NCBI GenBank assembly: GCA_016125265.1
Contig: WGMC01000014.1
Span: forward strand, 62,001 to 126,000
Reading direction: 5' to 3'
Source of the DNA: Planctomycetaceae bacterium
GTDB taxonomy: Bacteria; Planctomycetota; UBA1135; GCA-002686595
Length of the DNA: 64,000 bases
Every line of letters starts with the position of its first letter. Position 1 is the stretch's first letter. The translations under genes and the position numbers were made by a program. The notes under the pieces were generated by a model. The model saw only the letters and a list, made by a program, of their open reading frames with translations, was not told the DNA's origin and made no database searches. Positions 44,617 through 54,594 of the stretch are shown piece by piece.

Positions 44617-46373
44617 TGTTCCGGCGGCTGTTCGGGCGCGGCGGACCTGCTGAGGGCACGCCCACGTCCGAGGGGACGGGAATCGACGCGCGCGAGGCGG
44701 CGCGCCGGGCGCTCATGGCCTACCACCGGCGCACCAGCCACGGCTTCGGGCGCTACGCCGCGGGCCCCATGGACCTGGATTGGGCCAACCAACCGGCGCC
44801 GTTCCGCCGCTGGGCCGGGGCCGAGGTGTTGGCGCTCGCGCATTTTGCCCAGGATCCCGCGGAGGCGGGGCGTGAGGCGGGCCCAGGCAGCACACCACCG
44901 CCGACGTACGGCGTGCTGTTCGGCGCGCCGCCGCTCCGTCCGGCGCCGCTCGGCCTGGAGAGCCTCGCGCGTTTCCTCTTCGACGGCGCGTCGCTCTCCG
45001 CGGCGAAGAGCTACGGCGACGCGCGCTGGTTCCTGCGCGTCCCGCCGAGTTCGGGCAATTTGCATCCCACCGAACTGCACCTCGTCCTGCCACCGCTCGA
45101 TGGCGGTGGGCGGGGTTCGGTCGCGCACTACGATCCGCGCGAGCACATCCTGGAGCGCCGCGCGCTCTTGGACGCGGAGCGCACCGAGGCGCTCTTCGGC
45201 CGGGCCGCCCCGGGCAGCTTCTACGTGGGCCTGTCGGCCATCGCGTGGCGCGAGGCCTGGAAGTACGGCGAGCGCGCGTTCCGCTACGTGCAGCACGACA
45301 CGGGGCACATGCTGGCATGCTTGGACGTGGCGGCGGCGCTGTCGGGCTGGGACACGTCGCTCGAGGATTGCCTGGGGGCACAGACGCTCTCCGCGCTGCT
45401 CGGCCTCTCGGGCCAGGACGGGCCCGAGGCCGAGCTCCCGCAGGTGCTGCTCGGAGTGCGTCCCGCGGGAGCGGACGTCGCGCCCGTCCCCGCCGACGGG
45501 CCCGCTCCCGCATTCGTGGGGTTGCCCACGCCGCTCTCCGCGGAGCACATCGAATGGGATGCGGTGGAACTCGCCGAGCGCCTGTCCCGCGCCCCCGACG
45601 GCGGCGTCCGGGAAGCCGGGCCGCCGGCCCCCTTGCCACCCGAGGGCGGGGCCGCGGCGCAGAGCGAGGCCGCGCTGGCGCTGCGCACACTGGTGCGCCG
45701 TCGGCGGAGCGCGCTGGGTTACGACCGTCGGGGCAGCTTGCAGGCACAAACGTGGTTCGACGGGCTCGAGCGCCTCGTGCCGCGTCCCGGGCGACGGCCC
45801 TTCGCGCTCTGGCCCCACACACCGCGCGTGCATCCGGTGTTCTTCGTGCACGCTGTGGTGGGTTTGGAGCCGGGCATCTACCTGCTCGGGCGCAGCGATG
45901 GCGCGCGCGAACGCCTCGCGCCTGCGTTCGCCGCGGCCGGTGCTCGCGGCCCCGCGCTGTGGGAACCCGTGCCGGGCGCGCCGCGCTCCCTGCCACTTTG
46001 GTGCCTGGCGCGCGGCGACGTGCGTTCCCTGGCCGCCGAGTTGGCCTGTGGTCAGGCGATCGCGGGGGACGGGGTGTATGCTGCGGCGCTGCTCGGCGAG
46101 CTGGGCTCCGCCCTCGACGCGCTCGGCCCACCGGGTTACCGGCGTTTGCATTGGGAAGCGGGCCTCGTGGGCCAGGCGATGTACCTCGGCGCGGAAGCGC
46201 AGGGCCTCGTCGGCACGGGCATCGGCTGTTTCTTCGACGGGGAAACTTCCCGCGCCCTCGGACTCGTCGGCGAGCGCTTGGTGAGCATCTACCACTTCGC
46301 GGTGGGCCATGCGGTGCACGACGGCCGCCTCGAGACGGGCGCGCCGTACGCGGAGCCCGTCGCTCCCGTCTGA
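44616..46373 (+). CDS. SagB/ThcOx-type dehydrogenase with two nitroreductase halves
   Basis: The 585-residue protein holds two nitroreductase-fold halves. The first has SLSAAKSYGDARWFLR, RVPPSSGNLHPTELHLVLP (the SagB hallmark with Ser-Ser-Gly-Asn) and HDTGHMLACLDVAAAL. The second begins near LRTLVRRRRSALGYDRRGS and contains PHTPRVHPVFFVHAVVGLEPG, LACGQAIAGDGVYA and LHWEAGLVGQAMYLGAEA. SagB/ThcOx proteins use FMN and oxidise azolines in thiazole/oxazole peptides, but no precursor peptide or cyclodehydratase is adjacent. The start overlaps the fabG stop (TGATG). The duplicated architecture is seen in other bacterial SagB homologues of unknown function. Confidence 0.88.
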   Translation: MFRRLFGRGGPAEGTPTSEGTGIDAREAARRALMAYHRRTSHGFGRYAAGPMDLDWANQPAPFRRWAGAEVLALAHFAQDPAEAGREAGPGSTPPPTYGVLFGAPPLRPAPLGLESLARFLFDGASLSAAKSYGDARWFLRVPPSSGNLHPTELHLVLPPLDGGGRGSVAHYDPREHILERRALLDAERTEALFGRAAPGSFYVGLSAIAWREAWKYGERAFRYVQHDTGHMLACLDVAAALSGWDTSLEDCLGAQTLSALLGLSGQDGPEAELPQVLLGVRPAGADVAPVPADGPAPAFVGLPTPLSAEHIEWDAVELAERLSRAPDGGVREAGPPAPLPPEGGAAAQSEAALALRTLVRRRRSALGYDRRGSLQAQTWFDGLERLVPRPGRRPFALWPHTPRVHPVFFVHAVVGLEPGIYLLGRSDGARERLAPAFAAAGARGPALWEPVPGAPRSLPLWCLARGDVRSLAAELACGQAIAGDGVYAAALLGELGSALDALGPPGYRRLHWEAGLVGQAMYLGAEAQGLVGTGIGCFFDGETSRALGLVGERLVSIYHFAVGHAVHDGRLETGAPYAEPVAPV

Positions 46374-46500
46374 ACGCTCGCGAGGCGCGCCCGCCACACC
46401 TCTGCGCGCTGTCTCGGAGTTGGGGCTCCCTGGTGGGTTTCGCGCCGCGCGTTATCCTCAGGGCCACACGCGTTCGCCCCCGCCGCGCGCCATTCGATTG

Positions 46501-49500
46501 ATGGAACGTCCCGTCCTCTTGTTCGTCGAGTCGAGCCACGCCGCGCGCCATGCGCGCCAGTCGGCCCTCGAGGAGCGGGGCTTCGCGGTGTGGGTGGCCC
46601 TCGACGCGGACGAGGCCTGTCGACGCGCCGCCGCTGGCCCGGATCTCGTGCTGCTTGGCAAGGGTGTGGAAGCGGGGGAAGCGCTCGAACTGCTCGGCCT
46701 CTTGTCGCGCGGACTCGGACAGAGCCTGCCGGTGGTCGCGTTGGTCGCGGAGCTCGATACTCAGGGCGCCGACAGCGCGGATTCGGGCGCGCGCGTCGGC
46801 GAACCGGAGGACCTCGAGGAGTACGCCGCGGAACTGGCGGGTCGCGGCGTGACGGTATTGCCCGAACACGTGGACGACGACACACTCGCGCGCGCGTGCC
46901 ATGGGCGTGTGGCGCCGCGGCCGGTTCGCGGACGGCCCGCGCTGCTGTTGCTCGAGCGCACTTCCGGCGCCCCGAGCCTGCGGCAGGGTCTGCTCGCCGC
47001 CGGGTTCGACGTGGTGGACTGCGCGGACCTCTTCGTCCTCGAACGCGAGGCCGCACGCTCGGATCCGCACGCGATTCTCGTGCGCGACGCGCCGGCGCTC
47101 GTCGGAACCGATGCTCCGCCGCCCCTTTGCCGCGAGTTGGCGCAGCGTGTGCCGCTCTTCGTGTTGGCGGACGGCGCCGATGGGCAACGACATGCGGCGT
47201 GGCTCGAAGCGGGCGCGGCCGCCTACTTGGCCGAACCCCTCGATCGGGAGGCGCTGCTCGAGCGCCTCGATCCGCCGCGCCGTGCGCGTTCCCGGGCGCA
47301 CCTGCGCGAGGGCGAGGGCGAGGGTGGCGCCCTCGGGCGCGCTCCGCAGTCGCTCACGCGTGCGCTCGCCCGCGCGCCGGGACTCGTGTGGCTGCGGCTC
47401 GATCCCAAGGGCCAGATCCTCGCGTTCAGCGAGGCGGCCGAGGAACTGCTGCTCGGCGGACGCGTGGATCCCTCGGGCGATGGTCCGCCCGCGGCGCGCG
47501 GTGCGGCGAAACACGCGTCGTTCGACACACGGATCGCCTCGGAATCCGCACAGGGACAGGAATCGTCCGGCGGAGGGCTTCTGGGACGGCGTCTCGGCGA
47601 TTGGCTCGCCGGCGACGGACAGGCACACCAATGCGAGCGTTTGCTCGAGCGTTTGGAGCAGGGTGAGAGCGAACCGCTGCGGGCCGAATGGACCGTGCGT
47701 TCGGAACACACCACGGGCGGCGCGCGGCGCCTCGCGTGCGAGTTGTTCGCCGCGCCGCTCGAAAACGCGCCCGGCGACGCGGCCACGGTCGACGAGGGTG
47801 CGACGCGCGAAATCGTCCTCGTCGGCCACGAACTGCGCGAACCGCGATCGGGAGAGGGCCGCGGCGCCGGCGAACTGGAACCGGCCCAACGGGCGGCGTT
47901 CGGCAGCGAAGTGTTCTGGATGGCCGACGCGGACGGCTCGCGGGTGTACTACGCCAGCCCGGCCTTCGAGGGCCTCTGGGGAGTGTCGCGCGAGGACCTG
48001 TTGGCCGAACCCGGTCGGCTGCTCGCCAGCGTGCACGAGGAGGACCGCCCGCGCCTGCTGCGCGCGCAGGCGACCCACGCGCAGGGCAGTCCGACGGAGC
48101 TCGAGTACCGCATCGAACGCCCGAGCGGCGAACTGCGGTGGGTGCGCACACGATCGTTCCCCGTGCTCGACCACGGGGGAGGCGCTTGGCGCATCGCCGC
48201 GTTGACGCGCGACGTGACCGAACGCCGCCTGGCGGAGCAGGCGCTGCGCGAGAGCGAACAGCGCCTCTCCAGCGTGGTGACCTCCGCACCGATCGCGCTG
48301 TTCTCGATCGATCGCCAGGGCTACTTCCGGTTGTCCGATGGGCGCGGCCTCGAGCGCATGGGCCTCTCGGCGGGGGAGATCGTCGGACGCTCGATCTTCG
48401 ACGTGTACCGCGACGCGCCGCACGTCCTGGCGAACCTGCGCCGGGCCCTCGGCGGCGAGACGTTCACGGCGACCGTCGAACTGCGCGGCGCCGCATTCGA
48501 AACCAGCTATTCGCCGATCTTCGAGCAGAACGGCGAAGTCTCCGGCGTCATCGGAGTGGCGATCGACGTCACCGACCGCCGCCGCGCGGAGCGGCGCCTC
48601 GAACTGATCGTCGAAGCGACGAGCGCCGTGCTCGGCCAGGGCTTCTTCCGCAGTCTGGTGCGCTACCTGACCCGCGCGCTCGGCGTGCGCATGGCCTACG
48701 TGTCGGAGTTGATCCCCGGCACCGAGCGCCTCGCCCTGCGTTGCCTCTGGTCCGGCACGGAGTACCGCGAGGGGCAGGAATACCCCTCGGAGGGCTCCCC
48801 GGACGCGCTCGTGCTCCGCGACGGCACCGTCTACTACCCGAGCGGCGTCGTGCAGCGTTTTGGCGCGAACTCCTGGGTTGCGTCCCTCGGCGTGCAGAGT
48901 TACCTCGGCATGCCGATCCACGACAGCGCGTCGCGCGTGATCGGTGTGCTCGGTGTCTTGCACGATGGGCCGCTGGACGAGCGCCTGCCCACGGAATCGA
49001 TCCTGCGCATTTTTTCCGCCCGGGTGGGCGTGGAGATCGAGCGCCTGCGCGCCGAAGATGCCATGCGCGAGAGCGAAGCCCGCTGGCGCTCCCTGGTCGA
49101 AAACGCGCCGGATCTGATCGCGACACTCGACCGCGAGGGCCGTGTGCTGTTCGCGAACCGCTCGCTCGCGCCCGAGCGCGACGGGCGCCCCGCGCGTGAC
49201 TTCCACCTCCTGGTTGGCCCCGAGAGGGAGCGACTCGTGCACGCCATCGGCGAGGTGTTCTCGAGCGGGCAGGGGCGCGCCTTCGAACACCGCCTGGTGC
49301 TGCCGGGCGGCGCGGAGGCGTGGTTCGCGGTGCGCCTCGGACCACTCGAGCGCGACGGCCAGGTGGTGTCCGTGGTGTTGATCGCGACCGACGTCACGTC
49401 GCGCAAGGAGGCCGAGGGCAAACTCGACTTCCGCGCCAGCCTCGAGAAGTTGGTGACGTCGATCTCCACGCGTTTCATCAACCTGGACGCCGAGGACGTC

Positions 49501-51195
49501 GACCAGGCCATCCAGAACGCGCTGCGGCAGATCGGCGTCTTCTGCGGTGTGGACCGCTGTTACGTCTTCCAGTTCCGCGACGGATCGGAGGCTCTCGACA
49601 ACACCCACGAGTGGGCCGCCCACGGGGTCGAACCGTTCGTGGGGCGCATCCAGAGCGCCGAACCCAGCCAGTTGCCATCCTTGCTCCACCGCGTCCGGCG
49701 CTCGGGCCACGTGTTCGTGCAGCGAGTGTCGGCGCTGCAGGAATCGGAGGCGGACCTGCGCGGCGACTTGAGTGCCTTGGGTCTGCGTTCGCTCCTGTGT
49801 GTGCCCATGACCTGCGCGGGCGAGGCGGTGGGTTTCATCGGATTCGACACCGTGCGCTGGGAGGTCACTTGGGACGAGCAGGTGGTTTCGCTCCTGCGCA
49901 TCGTGGGCGACGTCTTCGCGAACACGCTCGAGCGCCAGCGCGCCGAGGAGAGCCGTGTGCAGCTCGAGTCCCAGTTGCGCCAGGCCCAGAAGATGGAGGC
50001 CATCGGGACCCTCGCCGGCGGGGTGGCGCACGACTTCAACAACCTGCTCACCGGCATCCTCGGTTATGCCAGCTTCCTGCGCGAGGCCGTGGGCGGCGAC
50101 CCGGCCGTGCGCCGCGCGGTGTCCGTGATCGAGAACGCGGCGGAGCGCGCCGCCGACCTGACACGCCAGTTGCTGGGGTTTGCGCGCCGCGGCGAGGTGC
50201 GCCGCATGCCGGTGCGTGTGCACAGCCTCGTCGGAGAGGTCAGCGAACTGCTCGCGCGCACCATCGACAAACGCATCGACATCGTGCACCACCTGGATGC
50301 TGGGACGGATCTGATCCTCGGCGATCCCGGTCAGATGCAGCAGGTGATCTTGAACCTCGCCGTCAACGCGCGCGATGCGATGCCGCAGGGCGGCCGCATG
50401 GTCTTCCGCTCGCGGGTGGTCGAGCTGCGGCCCGAGGACGCGCACCTCTATCCCGAGCTCGCCCCGGGACCCTACCTCGAGCTGTCCGTCGCGGACACTG
50501 GCCTGGGCATCCCCAAACACGTGCAAGCGCGCATCTTCGAGCCTTTCTTCACGACCAAGGGCCCCGGCAAGGGCTCAGGCATGGGGCTCGCCGTGGTCTA
50601 CGGCATCCTGCGCGGCCACGGCGGCTCGATTCGCGTGGAGAGCGAGGAGTTGGCGGGTGCCCTGTTCCGTCTGTTCCTGCCGCTGGTCGAGGAACAGGCC
50701 GAGGACGAACTGCCGCCGGCCCGCGACGACATCATCGACGGGACGGGCTCGATCCTGATCGTCGACGACGAACCGATCGTGCGCAGCACGGCCGGCGAGC
50801 TGCTGCGCAGCCTCGGTTACGAGGTCTGGGTGGCCAGCGAAGGCGCGGAGGCCCTCGAGGTCTTCGCGGCGCGGCGGGACGAGATCGATCTCGTGCTGCT
50901 CGACCTGGTGATGCCCGTCATGGACGGGTGGGCCTGCCTGGCGAAGTTGCGCGAAATCGATCCCGCGGTGCGGGTCGTGCTCTCCAGCGGCTTTGGATTC
51001 GAGGACTTCGCCCACGACGTGGCGAGCGCGGGATTGGCGGGCTTTGCGCGCAAGCCCTACCAGTTGGCGGAACTCTCGCGCATCGTCGCCCAGGCGCTCG
51101 GCGGAGCGAAGGCGGCGCCGGCGGCACTTCCGGTCGTGGAGCTCGAACCCCAACCCCGCCCCGCGTCGGAACTCGACGGCACCCCGCGCCGTTAG
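46501..51195 (+). CDS. Hybrid sensor histidine kinase with pseudo-receiver, PAS and GAF domains
   Basis: This 1564-residue protein is a soluble signalling kinase. Two degenerate receiver-like domains open it (about residues 1-130 and 140-265): PVLLFVESSHAARHARQSAL and LLLLERTSGAPSLRQ, with phosphoacceptor positions lost. PAS or PAS-like domains start near 288, 457, 581 and 853; GAF domains occupy about 698-855 and 980-1150. The dimerisation/phosphoacceptor motif GGVAHDFNNLLTGILGY places H1177. The ATPase shows NLAVNARDAMP, DTGLGIP and GKGSGMGLAVVYGI. A true receiver at the end has D1422, D1423 and phosphoacceptor D1468 in LLDLVMPVMDG. No membrane segment is visible. No partner regulator is adjacent. 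Confidence 0.93.
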   Translation: MERPVLLFVESSHAARHARQSALEERGFAVWVALDADEACRRAAAGPDLVLLGKGVEAGEALELLGLLSRGLGQSLPVVALVAELDTQGADSADSGARVGEPEDLEEYAAELAGRGVTVLPEHVDDDTLARACHGRVAPRPVRGRPALLLLERTSGAPSLRQGLLAAGFDVVDCADLFVLEREAARSDPHAILVRDAPALVGTDAPPPLCRELAQRVPLFVLADGADGQRHAAWLEAGAAAYLAEPLDREALLERLDPPRRARSRAHLREGEGEGGALGRAPQSLTRALARAPGLVWLRLDPKGQILAFSEAAEELLLGGRVDPSGDGPPAARGAAKHASFDTRIASESAQGQESSGGGLLGRRLGDWLAGDGQAHQCERLLERLEQGESEPLRAEWTVRSEHTTGGARRLACELFAAPLENAPGDAATVDEGATREIVLVGHELREPRSGEGRGAGELEPAQRAAFGSEVFWMADADGSRVYYASPAFEGLWGVSREDLLAEPGRLLASVHEEDRPRLLRAQATHAQGSPTELEYRIERPSGELRWVRTRSFPVLDHGGGAWRIAALTRDVTERRLAEQALRESEQRLSSVVTSAPIALFSIDRQGYFRLSDGRGLERMGLSAGEIVGRSIFDVYRDAPHVLANLRRALGGETFTATVELRGAAFETSYSPIFEQNGEVSGVIGVAIDVTDRRRAERRLELIVEATSAVLGQGFFRSLVRYLTRALGVRMAYVSELIPGTERLALRCLWSGTEYREGQEYPSEGSPDALVLRDGTVYYPSGVVQRFGANSWVASLGVQSYLGMPIHDSASRVIGVLGVLHDGPLDERLPTESILRIFSARVGVEIERLRAEDAMRESEARWRSLVENAPDLIATLDREGRVLFANRSLAPERDGRPARDFHLLVGPERERLVHAIGEVFSSGQGRAFEHRLVLPGGAEAWFAVRLGPLERDGQVVSVVLIATDVTSRKEAEGKLDFRASLEKLVTSISTRFINLDAEDVDQAIQNALRQIGVFCGVDRCYVFQFRDGSEALDNTHEWAAHGVEPFVGRIQSAEPSQLPSLLHRVRRSGHVFVQRVSALQESEADLRGDLSALGLRSLLCVPMTCAGEAVGFIGFDTVRWEVTWDEQVVSLLRIVGDVFANTLERQRAEESRVQLESQLRQAQKMEAIGTLAGGVAHDFNNLLTGILGYASFLREAVGGDPAVRRAVSVIENAAERAADLTRQLLGFARRGEVRRMPVRVHSLVGEVSELLARTIDKRIDIVHHLDAGTDLILGDPGQMQQVILNLAVNARDAMPQGGRMVFRSRVVELRPEDAHLYPELAPGPYLELSVADTGLGIPKHVQARIFEPFFTTKGPGKGSGMGLAVVYGILRGHGGSIRVESEELAGALFRLFLPLVEEQAEDELPPARDDIIDGTGSILIVDDEPIVRSTAGELLRSLGYEVWVASEGAEALEVFAARRDEIDLVLLDLVMPVMDGWACLAKLREIDPAVRVVLSSGFGFEDFAHDVASAGLAGFARKPYQLAELSRIVAQALGGAKAAPAALPVVELEPQPRPASELDGTPRR

Positions 51196-53246
51196 GAGTC
51201 GCCGATGCTGGCCAGGTTGTCCGGGCCCCGACTGGTGAGGGTCGACGTCGGCTCCAGCGCCGCGCGGAATGCTTCCCGCGCGGCGGGGGACATCGCGGCT
51301 TCGAGCGGGCCCGGATCCGGCACGCGGTAGGTCGCCTCGATGAAGCGGCTGCGGTATCCCCAGGCGAATCCGAAGAAGAAGGGCTCGACGTCGCCCTCCG
51401 AAAGGCCGCGGCGCGCGGCGTCGAGGACACGTTCGTTGAGGCGCTTGTACGGAGTCGCCCGCAGCCCCCAGTGCACACCCATGCCCTCGGCCAAGGGCGC
51501 GCGGGTGTGGGCCGGGAAGCGGCGGAGTTCTTGGAACGCCTCCAACATGGGTTCGGTGCCGCTGTGCGGACGACCCGGACTGTTGCGCGACAGGTCGAGG
51601 CGCGCCTGCAGCGTGGCCAGACCGCGACCAAAGCCGCGCACGAACCAAACTCGGCCCTCGGGCGGCACCCGTTGGGCAAGCCAATCGAATCGCTCGGCGA
51701 GGAACCCAGTCACTTCCGCCGTCGACGCGTTGCGCCGCACGAAGAGGGCGTGGTCGGTCCAGTGCCAGCAGACCGCCATGCCGAACGAGACCAACGCGAA
51801 CGGCTGCACCCGCGGGTCGTCCCTCTGGATCTCCGCCAGTTCCTGGCGCAGCACGTCCGGCGGCACCAGTTCCAAAGGTGAGCGATCCACGAGGCGGGGG
51901 TGGCGGGGCTCGAAGACCTTCACGAACGTCATCGGCCGGATCGCAGGCCAATCCGGGGCCATGCGCTCCACCCACGCGAGGCGGGCCAGCCGATCCTCAC
52001 CACCCGCGTGCGCAAAGTGGTTGCGGAACTCGTGGAACTCGGCGCTGCGCACGGGCGGTTCGCGGTGGAGCACGGAGAAGTCCAGCAGACTGACCGTTCC
52101 GGCGACGAGTGCCGCACCCAACGCCCCAGCGACCCCGGCGCCGATGGGGGGGGCACGTTCGAGCAGCGCGACCACGCCGAACGCGATCAGGCCGAGGAAC
52201 GCGGGCAACAGCGGCATGAAGTAGCGGCTGCCCATGCCGTCGAGGTTGGCCTCGAGGTTCAGTTGGAACTGGGTGACCGAGAACGCGCCGAGGAGCGCTC
52301 CGGTGTGGATCAGTGCGTAGAGGCTGAACAGCTCGCGTTTCGAGGGTTCCCGCGCGGTCCTCGCCGGCAGCAGGCGGGGCCAACGGGTCGAGAGCAGCGC
52401 GTACCCGAGGGCGAGTGCCAACGCGATGTGCAGCACCCAGCCGGCCCAGGCTAGGTCGCGGGCGGCGAAGAGCCAGGACTCGCGCAGCCAGTCGGTCGCC
52501 GTGGCGACGAACTTCTCGACGGGGGCGCGCAGTTGGAGCCAACTGCTGAAGTCCCGATTGACGAGTTTCTGTTCGCTCGACAGCACGGGGATCAGCAAGA
52601 GCCCAGGAAGCGCCCCGAGGGCGATGAACAACGGCCGCCGGGAATGCCACGCACCCGGATCGACACGCAACCAAACCGCGCCCACACCGAGGTACGCGAC
52701 CCAGGTCTGCATCGAAAAGAGCGCGCCCGCGCCGAGCCACAGGCCCAAAACGATGCAGCGCCGTAAGGACAGCGGATCCCCGGGCCGTCCCTTCAGCAGG
52801 AGTGCCAACGGTCCGAGAACGAACGGAAGGGTGTCGGCGTGGCTGCCGAGGGCCAGCACCTCGACCATCGCCTGCGCCGGCGGCGCCAGGGCGTATGCGA
52901 GCAGTCCGATCCAAGCGACGCGTCGACCGCCGGCGCGCTCCAGCACGAGCGCGAAGAGACCCGCCGCGAAGGCGGACCACAGCACCGCCAGCAACTTCAT
53001 CACACCGAGGCTCGGCCCGAAAAGCGCCATCAGCGGCGCCAGAAGGACTCCGAAAATCGCGGAGCCCCGCAGGTGACCGATGATCGGCAGTTCGTCGGGA
53101 TGCAGCGGCATGCCGGCGAGGAGGGCGGCGGCAAAACTCGCCGTGTACCGCTCGAGGTCCAGCTCGTCGAGCCGCGAAAGCGCCACCACGCCGCGTGTGG
53201 CCGCGGTGAGGAGGAACGCGATGAGGGGCAGGGGAAGGCGCGTCAC
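51192..53246 (-). CDS. Polytopic membrane protein, glycosyltransferase-39-like (hypothetical)
   Basis: The 684-residue protein has roughly ten membrane helices in the first 400 residues (for example LPLIAFLLTAAT, SAIFGVLLAPLMALFGP and LFIALGALPGLLLIPVL) and a soluble C-terminal part of about 270 residues. An acidic pattern DELDLERYTASFAAALLAGMPLHPDELP after the first helix resembles the catalytic loop of PMT/ArnT-type enzymes. That makes a lipid-linked sugar transferase possible. The C-terminal domain with FFFGFAWGYRSRF is not recognised. It starts at GTG 53246 and overlaps the kinase stop by 4 bp in convergent orientation. Confidence 0.7.
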   Translation of the reverse strand: MTRLPLPLIAFLLTAATRGVVALSRLDELDLERYTASFAAALLAGMPLHPDELPIIGHLRGSAIFGVLLAPLMALFGPSLGVMKLLAVLWSAFAAGLFALVLERAGGRRVAWIGLLAYALAPPAQAMVEVLALGSHADTLPFVLGPLALLLKGRPGDPLSLRRCIVLGLWLGAGALFSMQTWVAYLGVGAVWLRVDPGAWHSRRPLFIALGALPGLLLIPVLSSEQKLVNRDFSSWLQLRAPVEKFVATATDWLRESWLFAARDLAWAGWVLHIALALALGYALLSTRWPRLLPARTAREPSKRELFSLYALIHTGALLGAFSVTQFQLNLEANLDGMGSRYFMPLLPAFLGLIAFGVVALLERAPPIGAGVAGALGAALVAGTVSLLDFSVLHREPPVRSAEFHEFRNHFAHAGGEDRLARLAWVERMAPDWPAIRPMTFVKVFEPRHPRLVDRSPLELVPPDVLRQELAEIQRDDPRVQPFALVSFGMAVCWHWTDHALFVRRNASTAEVTGFLAERFDWLAQRVPPEGRVWFVRGFGRGLATLQARLDLSRNSPGRPHSGTEPMLEAFQELRRFPAHTRAPLAEGMGVHWGLRATPYKRLNERVLDAARRGLSEGDVEPFFFGFAWGYRSRFIEATYRVPDPGPLEAAMSPAAREAFRAALEPTSTLTSRGPDNLASIGDS

Positions 53247-53437
53247 GGGGCGGGCTGCGGAGGAATCCGCGGGCGCGCCATTTCATGCGACGGACGTCTC
53301 CCTGACAAGGGGGGAACGCAGCGACGCCGCCGTTGAGGGAGCGTCCGGCGCTGCGCGCCCCCGAGTTTCGGCTCTGGCAGGCCCGGTGAGCCCCGCGCGG
53401 AGCCCCGGTCACCCCGCGCAGGGGCCGCGCCGCGCGA

Positions 53438-54394
53438 TCAGGACCCGTCCTTCTTGCCGCCCAGGATGCCGCCGAGTTTCTTCTTGGCTTCGTCGCCGAG
53501 CTTCTTGGCCTCTTGCTTCGCGCCATCGGCGGCGCCGTCCCCGGCGCCGGCACCCTGATCCTTGCCGCCCAGGAGGTCCCCGAGCACGTCGTCGACCTTG
53601 TCGCCCAGCTCCTTGGCGGCGCCGTCGAGCTCCTCCTGCAGGCGGTCCTCGGCCTTCTCGAGTTCTTCCGCGAGGCGCGCTTCCAACTGTCCCTGGGCGT
53701 CGCCGAGGATCGCCGACACGTCCGCCGGCAGCAGCCCCTGGGCCTCCTCCAACCCGTACTGCACGACGCCGTCCAGGAGGCGCGCGAGCAGTTCGCCGAA
53801 CGGATCCGCGTCGCCGCCCACCTCCACGTCGCGCAAGGTGTACCGACCCAGTGCCAGGGTCTGGGGCGGCAGCGCGCCCCCGAAGACGTCCACCGTCAAG
53901 TCAACACCGTCGATCGTGATCTCCTTGAAGAGCATGCGCCGCGACGGACCGGGCTCCTGGCCCTTGGGTGCCGGCTGGTCCTTCGCGCCGGGTTCGCCGC
54001 GCAGCCGCTTGGCGCTGGCCAGCAACGGCTCGTAGTTGAAGGCCTTGCCCTGGCGCTCGAGCACGAGCGCGAACTCGCCGACCTCGACCTTCTCGATCAC
54101 GAGCGGATCGTCCCGCAGCGACGCCATCGGCACCTCCACAACGGCCCGCCCCAACCGCATCACGTGGGGCCGCTGGAACCCCTCGGGGGATTGCACGAGC
54201 AGGCCGCGCAGGTCGACGCTGCCGGCGACGGGCGAGATCGAAACCGATTCGACGGGTGTGTCGACTCCGAGGGCCTGGGAGCCACCGGTTTCGAGCCCGA
54301 CCTTCACGATCGGACCGAGGAAGAAGAACAGGCCGCCGACGAGCAAAGCGATGCCGAGGACAGCCACCAAGACGATGCGCAGTAGGATCTTCAC
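53438..54394 (-). CDS. AsmA-like single-pass inner membrane protein (hypothetical)
   Basis: The 318-residue protein starts at GTG 54394 with one membrane segment (LLRIVLVAVLGIALLVGGLFFF). The periplasmic part follows the AsmA/DUF748 style: ESVSISPVAGSVDLRGLLV, VEVPMASLRDDPLVIEKVEV and LFKEITIDGVDLTVDVF, alternating strands with L-rich positions. The last 90 residues are charged and alanine-rich with a heptad pattern (AQGQLEARLAEELEKAEDRL), a likely coiled coil. AsmA-like proteins bridge lipid transport between membranes, but this one is short. Its role is not proven. It diverges from ileS. Confidence 0.75.
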   Translation of the reverse strand: MKILLRIVLVAVLGIALLVGGLFFFLGPIVKVGLETGGSQALGVDTPVESVSISPVAGSVDLRGLLVQSPEGFQRPHVMRLGRAVVEVPMASLRDDPLVIEKVEVGEFALVLERQGKAFNYEPLLASAKRLRGEPGAKDQPAPKGQEPGPSRRMLFKEITIDGVDLTVDVFGGALPPQTLALGRYTLRDVEVGGDADPFGELLARLLDGVVQYGLEEAQGLLPADVSAILGDAQGQLEARLAEELEKAEDRLQEELDGAAKELGDKVDDVLGDLLGGKDQGAGAGDGAADGAKQEAKKLGDEAKKKLGGILGGKKDGS

Positions 54395-54594
54395 GCGGCC
54401 ATGGTCCCAGTCCGGCACCGTGCGGGTCAAGTTGGGCCGGACTGCGCGCGGCGCTGCGCGGCGTCCCACTGCGGGCGATGGGCGCGGGTTAAGGCGCCCA
54501 CCGCCGCTCCGGGGCCGCGGCGTGCCCCTCGCCCGGGTGCGCGCCCGGGCCTACACTCCGGCCTGAATCTGGCCCCCAACCGGGTCGAACCGCC

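Noticed and set aside
44713-50526. An uninterrupted minus-strand frame of about 1900 codons across the SagB and kinase genes
   Set aside because: It is a GC-skewed shadow: composition is Arg/Ala/His-rich without family motifs, and the plus-strand genes are well supported.
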